DNA of 64,000 bases from Bog-756 sp963730685 (GTDB lineage Bacteria > Actinomycetota > Acidimicrobiia > Acidimicrobiales > RAAP-2), in assembly GCA_963730685.1 (NCBI GenBank), contig CAVSSP010000001.1, positions 1,054,001 through 1,118,000 on the forward strand, written 5' to 3'. Positions 41,233 through 48,880 of this stretch are shown piece after piece. A program made the translations under genes and the position numbers. Every line of letters begins with the position of its first letter. The first letter of the stretch is position 1. The notes beneath the pieces are model-generated. The model was not told where the DNA came from and searched no databases. It saw nothing but the letters and a program-made list of their open reading frames with translations.

Positions 41233-43410
41233 ATGGCACGACGTATGACGTATCGGATCGCCGTAGCCGGAGTGGCTGCCCTGCTGCTTTCCTCGGTGGC
41301 GGCCGTGGGCTCAGACGTTGTCCTCGGCTCCGTGGCCGGCGCCACTGTCAATGCGCAGACGGCGGCCCCGACCCCAGCCGTTGTGGGCTCCGCAGCAACC
41401 TACGCGGTAAGTTTCACAGACACCACCCAGTTGATTGCCAACACCAGCACGGTCACATTGAGTGGGCCAACCAGCATGGTGTTTCCGTTGGCTGCCGCCG
41501 ACTATACGGTCGGAGGAACCCCAGTCGTAACGACTACGCATGCAGCGGCCAACGACATCACTATTACTGTTCCCGCCACAATCGCACCCGGGGCAGCGGT
41601 CACCATATCCGCCGGCGTTGGCAACACCGCTCAGAACGCGACTGTCTCGGGTTCCTCAATAATCACGATCACCACGTCCGTTGATGCAGGGGTCTTTGTG
41701 AACGCAACGTACAGCCTGACGGCTGGACCCGCCTCGCAAATTTCTCCCACATCCGGTAATCAAAATGTCACCGTCGGAACTCCGTTCACGGCATTGAGCG
41801 CCACTGTGGAAGATGCCTTTGGCAACACCATTGACGCTGCGGGAACCAACGTCAGCTTCACCGCCCCGAGCAGTGGTGCTTCCGGAGCATTCGCGAACAC
41901 CACCGATACAACCACAGTGCAGACGACTGGCGCGGGTATCGCTACGGCCACCACATTCACGGCCAACACCACCTCTGGCGCCTACGCCGTTACCGCGTCG
42001 TCGTCCGGCCTCACCTCGGCCTCGTACGCCCTGACCAACAACCCAGGACCCACCGTACAGGTGGCCGTCACCGCCGGTGCGGCGCAGTCGGCCAACCCCG
42101 GCAGCACGTTCGCCACCCCGCTCAGCGCCACCATCGAAGACCAGTACGGCAACCCGGCGCCGACGAACCCCGGATCGGTCATCACCTTCACCGCCCCGGG
42201 TGGTGGCGCCAGCGGAACCTTCTCCGACACCGGGACCAACACAACGACAGCCACCACCAGCATCACCACCGGTGTGGCCACTGCCGCCCAGTTCAAGGCC
42301 AACAACAGCACCGGCTCCTACCGGGTGACCGCCGCATCACCCACCCTGACGACGGTGTCCATCCTCACCACCAACATCTCGGGCCCCACTCCTCCCTCGG
42401 CGCCGACCATCGGCACGGCATCGGCAGGGGACGGCAACGCCACGATCTCCTGGACCGCACCGACCAATGACAACGGAGCACCGATCCTTGCCTACCTCAT
42501 CACGCCCTCGGCCGGTGCCCCGACCCTCGTCGGGAACGTCACCAACGCCACCGTGAAGGGCCTGGCCAACGCCACCAGCTACACCTTCACCGTGGCGGCG
42601 TACAACGTCGCCGGCCTGGGTGCCGCCTCACAGGAATCGAGCTCGGTCACGCCCGAGGCATCGGGCTATCGGCTGGTCGCCAGTGACGGAGGCATCTTCT
42701 CCTTCGGGAAGGCCGGCTTCCTCGGTTCGGCCGGGGCCACACCGCTCAACAAGCCCATCGTCGGCATGGCCACGACGCCGGGTGGGACCGGCTACTGGCT
42801 GGTGGCCAGTGACGGGGGCATCTTCGCCTACGGCGATGCCGGCTTCTATGGCTCCACCGGGGCCAAGCACCTCAACAGGCCCATCGTCGGCATGGCCACG
42901 ACCCCGGACGGCAAGGGTTACTGGCTGGTGGCGAGTGACGGCGGCATCTTCTCCTTCGGCGACGCCGTCTTCTACGGTTCCACCGGCGCCGTCACCCTCA
43001 ACCAGCCGATCGTCGGCATGGCTTGTGGTCCGGACGGCAAGGGCTACTGGCTGGTGGCGGCCGACGGCGGCATCTTCTCCTTCGGCAGTGCCAAGTTCCA
43101 CGGTTCGACCGGCGGTACCACCCTCAACAAGCCGATCGTCGGCATGGCCTGCGCTCCGGACGGCCAGGGCTACTGGCTGGTGGCGAGCGACGGTGGCATC
43201 TTCGCCTTCGGCAGCGCCGAATTCCACGGGTCGACCGGTGCCACGACGCTCAACAGGCCCATCGTGGGCATGGCCTCCACCGCCAACGGCGACGGCTACA
43301 GCATCGTGGCCAGTGACGGTGGCATCTTCACCTTCGGCAGTGCCGTCTTCCACGGGTCCACCGGATCGACGGACCTCAACCAGCCGATCGTGGGTATGGG
43401 CATCTCGTGA
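41233..43410 (+). CDS. Large secreted protein: Ig-like, FnIII and six propeller-like units
   Basis: A 725-residue exported protein. The signal peptide is 'AVAGVAALLLSSVAAVGSDVV'. Residues 45-150 are a Thr/Ala-rich beta domain. Residues 160-375 contain two invasin-like Ig repeats ('TALSATVEDAFGNTIDAAGTNVSFTAPSSG' and its second copy). Residues 385-475 form a fibronectin-III domain ('APTIGTASAGDGNATISWTAP'). The last 250 residues are exactly six 'GYWLVASDGGIFSFGDA.F.GSTG' units. AGGAG precedes the ATG. The 5' 750 bp have visibly lower G+C and more A/T-ending codons than the rest, hinting at a different origin for the N-terminal half. Likely an adhesin-like surface protein (inference). Confidence 0.87.
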   Translation: MARRMTYRIAVAGVAALLLSSVAAVGSDVVLGSVAGATVNAQTAAPTPAVVGSAATYAVSFTDTTQLIANTSTVTLSGPTSMVFPLAAADYTVGGTPVVTTTHAAANDITITVPATIAPGAAVTISAGVGNTAQNATVSGSSIITITTSVDAGVFVNATYSLTAGPASQISPTSGNQNVTVGTPFTALSATVEDAFGNTIDAAGTNVSFTAPSSGASGAFANTTDTTTVQTTGAGIATATTFTANTTSGAYAVTASSSGLTSASYALTNNPGPTVQVAVTAGAAQSANPGSTFATPLSATIEDQYGNPAPTNPGSVITFTAPGGGASGTFSDTGTNTTTATTSITTGVATAAQFKANNSTGSYRVTAASPTLTTVSILTTNISGPTPPSAPTIGTASAGDGNATISWTAPTNDNGAPILAYLITPSAGAPTLVGNVTNATVKGLANATSYTFTVAAYNVAGLGAASQESSSVTPEASGYRLVASDGGIFSFGKAGFLGSAGATPLNKPIVGMATTPGGTGYWLVASDGGIFAYGDAGFYGSTGAKHLNRPIVGMATTPDGKGYWLVASDGGIFSFGDAVFYGSTGAVTLNQPIVGMACGPDGKGYWLVAADGGIFSFGSAKFHGSTGGTTLNKPIVGMACAPDGQGYWLVASDGGIFAFGSAEFHGSTGATTLNRPIVGMASTANGDGYSIVASDGGIFTFGSAVFHGSTGSTDLNQPIVGMGIS

Positions 43411-43679
43411 ACCCCGAACAGGGCCGCCGGCGTTGACGAGCGTCTTCGCGTACAGGCGCCCGCACAGGACTAGCATCGGGGGTACCGGTGCATGTCCGCA
43501 CCATCACACGCTGAACCGGGCCCCCGTTGAGCGTCTCACCTTTCGACAAGGAGACGGCCAATGGTTCCACCACCCGGCAGCTGCCTCGCACACTGTGGCA
43601 GCCACCCATCCCGCCCCCGCCTCGCATCCGCCTGGCGAAGCGATCCCGGACCCAAGAGCCGGAACGGGCCCCGTCCCTG

Positions 43680-44402
43680 ATGCCGGAACGGCTCAATCGC
43701 ATCCTCACGCTGCTGGCTGCCCGCTCGGAGGACAGCATCGGCACCAAGCACCTGTGCGAGTTGGCGGCCGATGTCACGGACATGACCGGAGCCGGGATCA
43801 TGCTGTTTTCGGACGACGTGGCACGGGGCTCCCTCTGTGCCACCGGCCCTGTCTCCTCCCAACTCGAGGAGTTGCAGTACACGCTGGGGGAGGGGCCCTC
43901 CATCGATGCCTACCGGGGCGGCAGAGTGATCACCGAGCCCGACCTGGTCGACCCCGACTTCATCCGGTGGCAGGCCTTCGCGGCGCCCGCCGTGGAGGCC
44001 GGTGCGAAGGCGCTGTTCAGCTATCCGGTGCGGATCGGGGCCATCCGCCTCGGCGCGCTCAACCTGTTCCGCGACCGGGCTGGTTCGCTGACCGACGACC
44101 AGCACGCCGATGCCCTGGTCATGTCCGATGTGGCGGCGCGCTCGATCCTGGCCATGCAGGGCGATGCCGTGCTCGGGACGATCGCCGCCGAGCTCGAGGT
44201 GGGGACGAACTTCCATTTCGTGGTCCACCAGGCCGCCGGGATGGTCTCGGTCCAACTCGGGGTCAGTGTGGAAGAGGCCTTGGTGAGACTACGTGCCTTC
44301 GCCTTCGGCTCCGACCGGGCGATTACCGACGTGGCCAGGGACATCGTCGAGCGCCGGCTCCGCCTCGACGACCCCACCGAAGCCGGAGAACCGGCCCCAT
44401 GA
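43680..44402 (+). CDS. GAF-ANTAR transcription antitermination regulator (1)
   Basis: A 240-residue protein: a GAF sensor domain ('DMTGAGIMLFSDDVARGSLCATG', 'QYTLGEGPSIDAYRGG', 'FSYPVRIGAIRLGALNLFRDRAGSL') followed by an ANTAR RNA-binding domain ('HQAAGMVSVQLGVSVEEALVRLRAFAFGSDRAITDVARDIV'). ANTAR proteins bind paired hexanucleotide hairpins in nascent mRNA and prevent termination. The signal is unknown. The start is uncertain: ATG 43680 is used because the preceding frame (open from a TTG at 43527) is Pro/Arg-rich. The next gene encodes the same architecture 100 bp downstream on the same strand. Confidence 0.82.
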   Translation: MPERLNRILTLLAARSEDSIGTKHLCELAADVTDMTGAGIMLFSDDVARGSLCATGPVSSQLEELQYTLGEGPSIDAYRGGRVITEPDLVDPDFIRWQAFAAPAVEAGAKALFSYPVRIGAIRLGALNLFRDRAGSLTDDQHADALVMSDVAARSILAMQGDAVLGTIAAELEVGTNFHFVVHQAAGMVSVQLGVSVEEALVRLRAFAFGSDRAITDVARDIVERRLRLDDPTEAGEPAP

Positions 44403-44502
44403 GCGACCCCGGCAAGCCACACGCAACAGGGGTATCATCCCTACGTTGGTATGCCCAGACATTGCACAACCGGCGCTCGCAGTCGAACAGATTGATGTTG
44501 TG

Positions 44503-45288
44503 ATGTCCAGAGAATCGTTGCTCCTCCAGACCCTGGTGGAGTTGGCCGACAGTTTGGTCGACGACTTCGACGTCATCGACATCCTCACCGTCCTCGGGGA
44601 TCGATGCGTAGAGGCCCTCGACGTCTCGTCTGCCGGCGTGATGTTGGCGGCGCCTACCGGTGAGCTCCAAGTGGTCGCCTCCTCCAGCGATGCCATGCGC
44701 GACCTCGAGCTGTTCGAGCTCCAGGCCGACGAGGGACCTTGTGTCGACTGCTACCGGAGCGGTGAGCCGATCGTCAACCTCGAGCTGTCGACCGCCGCCG
44801 GTCGGTGGCCGCTGTTCGCGGAACGGGCCCTCGAAGAGGGGTTCCACTCGGTCCATGCGCTCCCCATGCATCTGAAGGGGAACACCATCGGAGCCCTCAA
44901 CATGTTCCGGACCGACCGAGGTTCGTTGGCGGACGCGGACGTCCTGGTGGCGCAGGCACTGGCCGACGTGGCCACCATCGCCATCATCCAGCACCAGACG
45001 GCGGTCGACGCGCAGACGCTCAACAGCCAGCTCAACGAGGCGCTCAACAGCCGGATCATCATCGAGCAGGCCAAGGGAAAGATCAGCGAGTCGGCCGGGA
45101 TCGACGTCGAACACGCCTTCCGGCGGCTTCGGAACCACGCCCGGAGCAACAACCTGAGGCTCACCGACCTGGCCCGTGAGATCGCCGAGGGGACCATGCC
45201 GACGAGCACCGTCGGGCCGCTCCCGACTGTCTCACGCATGCGGTCGATCACGTCCAATCCATGGACGAAGGGACCGGCCACCGAGTGA
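44503..45288 (+). CDS. GAF-ANTAR transcription antitermination regulator (2)
   Basis: A 261-residue GAF-ANTAR protein. The GAF domain reads 'CVEALDVSSAGVMLAAPTGELQVVASSSDAMRDLELFELQADEGPCVDCYRSGEPIVNLEL'. The C-terminal ANTAR domain is close to consensus ('LNSRIIIEQAKGKISESAGIDVEHAFRRLRNHARSNNLRLTDLAREIAEG'). The Cys pair in 'GPCVDC' is shared by many GAF-ANTAR proteins. Together with the gene just upstream it makes a tandem pair of probable antiterminators. A c-di-GMP pseudogene whose own GAF domain resembles this one follows. The target RNAs are not identifiable here. Confidence 0.88.
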   Translation: MSRESLLLQTLVELADSLVDDFDVIDILTVLGDRCVEALDVSSAGVMLAAPTGELQVVASSSDAMRDLELFELQADEGPCVDCYRSGEPIVNLELSTAAGRWPLFAERALEEGFHSVHALPMHLKGNTIGALNMFRTDRGSLADADVLVAQALADVATIAIIQHQTAVDAQTLNSQLNEALNSRIIIEQAKGKISESAGIDVEHAFRRLRNHARSNNLRLTDLAREIAEGTMPTSTVGPLPTVSRMRSITSNPWTKGPATE

Positions 45289-45316
45289 TCGGGGCTTCCG
45301 ACCTCTAGCAAATACC

Positions 45317-45333
45317 GGAAACGCCGTGCTAGT
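45317..45333 (+). promoter_or_regulatory. Shared motif, site 5: GGAAAC-N4-TGCTAGT
   Basis: GGAAAC-GCCG-TGCTAGT-AT, with TGC-TAGTAT as a good extended -10, 68 bp before the GAF-GGDEF-EAL gene. The leader contains a 9-bp stem (AGACCTCGC with GCGGGGTCT, one G-U pair) that ends just before the ATG. Confidence 0.6.
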
Positions 45334-45400
45334 ATTGGGTCAGCGCCACCTGCCTAGACCTCGCGGATGTCGGAACATTCCATCTTGCGGGGTCTTCAAT

Positions 45401-47295
45401 ATGGCAAGTGACAAGCAGTTGGCGGCCCTCCTGGGCGAGTTCGCTCAAACCATCGTCACCGATTTTCCAGTCGATCGCGTGCTGGGCCAGTTGGCCGAGC
45501 GGGCCGTCGATATCGTTCCGGTCAGTGGCGCCGGGATGACGCTCATCGCTGCCGGGGTCAACCCTCTCCTGGTGGCTGCCTCCGACGATCGCGCCCTGCG
45601 CTACGAGGAGCTCCAGTCCACTCTCAACGAGGGCCCGTGCCTGGCAGCATGGGAGTCGGGCGTCCCGGTGGTCGTACCCGACCTCCGGGTCGACGATCGC
45701 TTTCCCGTGTTCAGCCCCACAGGCGCTCAGCGCCGGAATGGCCGCGGTCTTCACCTTCCCTCTGCGCCGCGGAAGCGGTCAGTTGGGCGCGCTCGACCTC
45801 TACCGCGATACCCCGGGTCCGTTGAGCGACGAGTCCATGTCGGCGGCACAGACCTTGGCCGATGTCGCCGCTGCCTACCTTGTGAACGCCCAGGCCCGGA
45901 CGGACAGGCTGGTCGCCCCGATGCTGGACTCCTCGCTCCGTGATCGGGTCACCGGGCTGCCGACCCGACCGCTCTTGATGGACCGCCTCGAGCAGGCGTG
46001 CCAGCGAGGTGCCCGCTCGGGCAAGGCGTCGGCGGTCTTCTTCGTGACGCTGAGCTCCTTCAGGTCGATCACCGGGCACCCAGGGTCGACGGGTGGCCGA
46101 CGACCTGCTGGTGGCCGTGGCCAAGCGACTGGCGGGAATGTTGCGGCCCGGTGACACCGTCGCCCAACTGGCGGACGACCAGTTCGTCATCGTCTGCGAA
46201 GGGCTGGAGAAGCCCGCCCACGCGGACGCGTTCGCCTCGCGGATCGAGTCGGCCATGGAGTGCCCGTTCATCGTGTCTGGGACCGAGGTGTATGATCTCT
46301 GCGGTGGCCGGCATCGCGTTCGTCGACGGGAAGAGCAGCGTCGGTGAACTGCTGGCCCGTCACGCCGCCCGGGACCTCCACCACGTCGAACGCCGGACCA
46401 CGAGCCGGGCCCGCACGGACGAGGTCGCGCGAGCAGCGCCTTGCCGACAAACTCGCCAGCCTGGAGCACGATCTCCACGGCGCCGCCTCCCGGGGGGAGC
46501 TCTACGCCCACTACCAACCGATCGTCACCGCGTCCGAGGGGAGGCATCGTGGGCGTCGAGGCCCTCCTGCGGTGGCTCCATCCCACCCGTGGACTGGTGT
46601 CGCCGACGACACTCATCCCGCTGGCCGAATACTCGTCGCTCATGGTCGAGATCGGCCTGTGGGTCCTGGAGCAGTCCCTGGCGGCAGCCAAGTCGTGGCA
46701 GGGCCTGTGCCGGACCGGAGGACTCGAGATGTCCGTCAACGTCTCGGCGTGCCAGCTGCGGTCACCCGGCTTCGCCCAGACGGTTGCCGAGGCGCTGCAC
46801 GCCGCCGACACCGATCCCCGCCTGTTGACCCTGGAGGTCACCGAGAGCACATCGGTCAGCGACGCGGCCATCGGCATCCTGACCGACCTCAAGAGCCTCG
46901 GCATCAAGCTGGCCCTCGACGACTTCGGCACCGGGTACTCCTCGCTCAGTGACATCGCCCGGTTCCCGGTGGACGTCATCAAGATCGACCGTGCCTTCGT
47001 GGCCGGGCTGGGCGAGGATGCCGCCAGCGCCACGATCGTCGGTTCGGTCATCGAGCTCGCCCACGGGCTCGGCATGACGGTCGTCGCCGAGGGAGTGGAG
47101 ACCGAGGTGCAGCTCCAGGAGCTGGCCCGACGGGGATGTGACGCCTACCAGGGCTTCTACTTCTCCCCCCCGATGTCGGTGACCAAACTCGATGCGCTGG
47201 CCGGTCGGCCCACCGTCCCGAACTACCGGTCGCTCCTGGCGCCGTCCCGGTGGGAGCCGTTCGCCGGGTCGTTGGGCCTCGACGGGGTGGCCTGA
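45401..47295 (+). pseudogene. GAF-GGDEF-EAL gene with five +1 frameshifts
   Basis: The reading frame starts 'MASDKQLAALLGEFAQTIVTDFP' and aligns end to end with the GAF-GGDEF-EAL gene at 48881-50747. It changes frame five times, each time as if one base had been inserted: near 45722 (G), 46080 (C), 46291 (T), 46426 (G) and 46540 (G). No other stops occur, and residue conservation is good on both sides of each site. Domains are GAF (to about 45870), GGDEF (to about 46400) and EAL ('GVEALLRWLHP', 'LALDDFGTGYSS', 'AEGVET'). The GGDEF signature is degenerate ('ADDQFVIVCEG'), so even a repaired protein would be a phosphodiesterase at most. Either recent decay or sequencing indels. Confidence 0.75.
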
Positions 47296-47394
47296 GCGCG
47301 CATCACCCTGCCCGACGGCCCGGCCGTCCGTGCTCTTGCGTGGCGACACTGATACCGGGGCCTCTGCCCGCCCATTCTTATGAAATAATGTTCC

Positions 47395-47411
47395 TGAAAT
47401 AGATTGCTAGT
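47395..47411 (+). promoter_or_regulatory. Shared motif, site 6: TGAAAT-N4-TGCTAGT
   Basis: TGAAAT-AGAT-TGCTAGT, 89 bp before the DUF3494 gene. It is followed by the small palindrome TTAGA-AAGA-TCTAA and by TAGGAT 17 bp after TTGCTA. Confidence 0.55.
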
Positions 47412-47443
47412 TAGAAAGATCTAACGTAGGATGAGGGGCACTA

Positions 47444-47496
47444 CCCGGACGTCCGTCGCCGACGGTTAGCTACTCCGGGTTCGCCGTCAGGAGACG
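47444..47496 (+). promoter_or_regulatory. Structured 5' leader with SD in a hairpin loop
   Basis: CCCGGA (47444-47449) pairs with TCCGGG (47474-47479) around an inner stem CCGTC-GCC-GACGG (47453-47465). Then CGTC-AGGA-GACG (47485-47496) puts the ribosome site AGGAG into a small hairpin just before the ATG at 47500. It could modulate translation. No known riboswitch class recognised. Confidence 0.4.
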
Positions 47497-47499
47497 ACC

Positions 47500-48786
47500 A
47501 TGTTCGCGCTTCACTTGAAGGAAAGAACCGAAGCGGACGCTGGCCAACGACCGGTCGAGGCCGAGCCGGTCCGGCCACGTAGAGAGACTCCGGACCACCG
47601 CCGGCACCGTAGTGTGCCGGTCTCCATCCTCCGCGGATGGGGTGTGGTGCTCGTCGGCCTGGGCACCATCTTCGCTGCCCTCGCCCTGGTGACGTTCGTA
47701 TGGACGCCGGTCGCCTCGGCGGCGACGTCGGTGGGCCTCGGCACCGCCGCCCCCTTCGCCGTCCTGGCCGGCCAGGAGGTGACCGACGTGCCGACCTCTT
47801 CGATCACCGGCGATGTCGGGCTCAGCCCGGCCACGGGCGGAGACTATGCCGGCCTGACCAAGGCCGAGGTGACAGGCACCATCTACTCGACCGATGCTGC
47901 CGGCCCCGGTGGATCCAGCAATGACCCGGCGCTCCTCACCCAGGCCAAGAATGACCTCACCACCGCATTCGTGAGTGCCGCCGGCCAGCCGACGACGACC
48001 ACGTTCACGACCGGTGACAACCAGCTCGGTGGCAAGACGTTGACGGCGGGCGTCTACGCCTTCGGCCACGCCGCCTCGGCCAACATCACCGCGGCCAGCC
48101 CACTCACCCTCAACGGCCAGGGGAACGCCAACTCCGTCTTCGTGTTCCAGGCGTCGTCCGACCTGGTGACGGCATCCAACAGTGTCGTCCAGTTGGTGAA
48201 CGGCGCCCAGGCCTGCAATGTCTTCTGGGAAGTGGACAGCTCGGCCACGTTGAGCTCGGCTTCCACGTTCGTCGGGACGCTGATGGCACTGACGTCGGCG
48301 ACGTTGGACACCGGGGCCACCGTCCACGGTCGCATCCTGGCCCGCAACGGTGCGGTGACCTTGGATGCCAATACCATCACCATCCCGACCGCTTGTGCGG
48401 CCGGGCCGGCCTCGGCCACGACCCCGATCGCATCGTCGACGTCGTCGGGAGGGACGGGCGGCACGGGCAGCACGGGCGGGCCTGGACGGACGGGAGCGGC
48501 AGCCGGTCCGGCGGGCGCCGGCGGAACCGGGACCGGGGCCGCGGCGGGCTCGACCGGAACCACGGCCGTCGGCGCGGCCGGCACCACCGGCGGCTCGGGC
48601 TCGTCGAGCACCGGGGTCGTCCCCTCCGGCTTCCCCCACACCGGTGAGGGAGGAGCGACTGACGCCAACAACAGTGGGCTGGTGGCGGTCGGGCTGGTGG
48701 CCCTGGTGGCGGCGATAGCCGTCTCCTACATGGCCGTGCGACGCCGCCGATCCCTCGCCGCCCGCGGATCCAACCCTCTCGAATGA
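47500..48786 (+). CDS. DUF3494 ice-binding-like surface protein with sortase signal
   Basis: A 428-residue cell-wall protein. After a 45-residue basic N region comes a signal/TM segment ('VVLVGLGTIFAALALVTFVWTPVASA'). A DUF3494 beta-helix domain follows (residues 78-300). Typical parts are 'LGTAAPFAVLAGQEVTDVPTSSITGDVGLSP', 'TLTAGVYAF', 'NSVFVFQASSDLVTASNSVVQLVNGAQACNVFWEV' and 'TLDTGATVHGRILARNGAVTLDANTI'. A Gly/Ala/Thr-rich linker leads to 'GFPHTGEGG', an LPXTG-like sorting motif, then a membrane helix and 'RRRRS'. Family members bind ice or act as adhesins, and the wall anchor favours adhesion here (inference). The promoter has the shared motif. No sortase gene lies in the window. Confidence 0.87.
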   Translation: MFALHLKERTEADAGQRPVEAEPVRPRRETPDHRRHRSVPVSILRGWGVVLVGLGTIFAALALVTFVWTPVASAATSVGLGTAAPFAVLAGQEVTDVPTSSITGDVGLSPATGGDYAGLTKAEVTGTIYSTDAAGPGGSSNDPALLTQAKNDLTTAFVSAAGQPTTTTFTTGDNQLGGKTLTAGVYAFGHAASANITAASPLTLNGQGNANSVFVFQASSDLVTASNSVVQLVNGAQACNVFWEVDSSATLSSASTFVGTLMALTSATLDTGATVHGRILARNGAVTLDANTITIPTACAAGPASATTPIASSTSSGGTGGTGSTGGPGRTGAAAGPAGAGGTGTGAAAGSTGTTAVGAAGTTGGSGSSSTGVVPSGFPHTGEGGATDANNSGLVAVGLVALVAAIAVSYMAVRRRRSLAARGSNPLE

Positions 48787-48880
48787 ACCGACCCGGCGCT
48801 CGGCCGTCTCGATCGAGCCGCGCCGCTCGATGCCGCTCGATCGGTTCCGGCGGGTGTGAGGGACGACCGGGAACGTCAGC

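Noticed and set aside
41190..41684. Alternative plus-strand frame over the start of the 725-aa secreted protein
   Set aside because: No signal peptide or family motif. The frame at 41233 has AGGAG, a signal peptide and recognisable domains.
35344..47499. c-di-GMP (GEMM) riboswitch in the structured leaders
   Set aside because: I looked for the conserved GGGACGCAAAGCC core and tetraloop-receptor arrangement in the leaders of 35483, 36483, 41233, 45401 and 47500 and did not find it.
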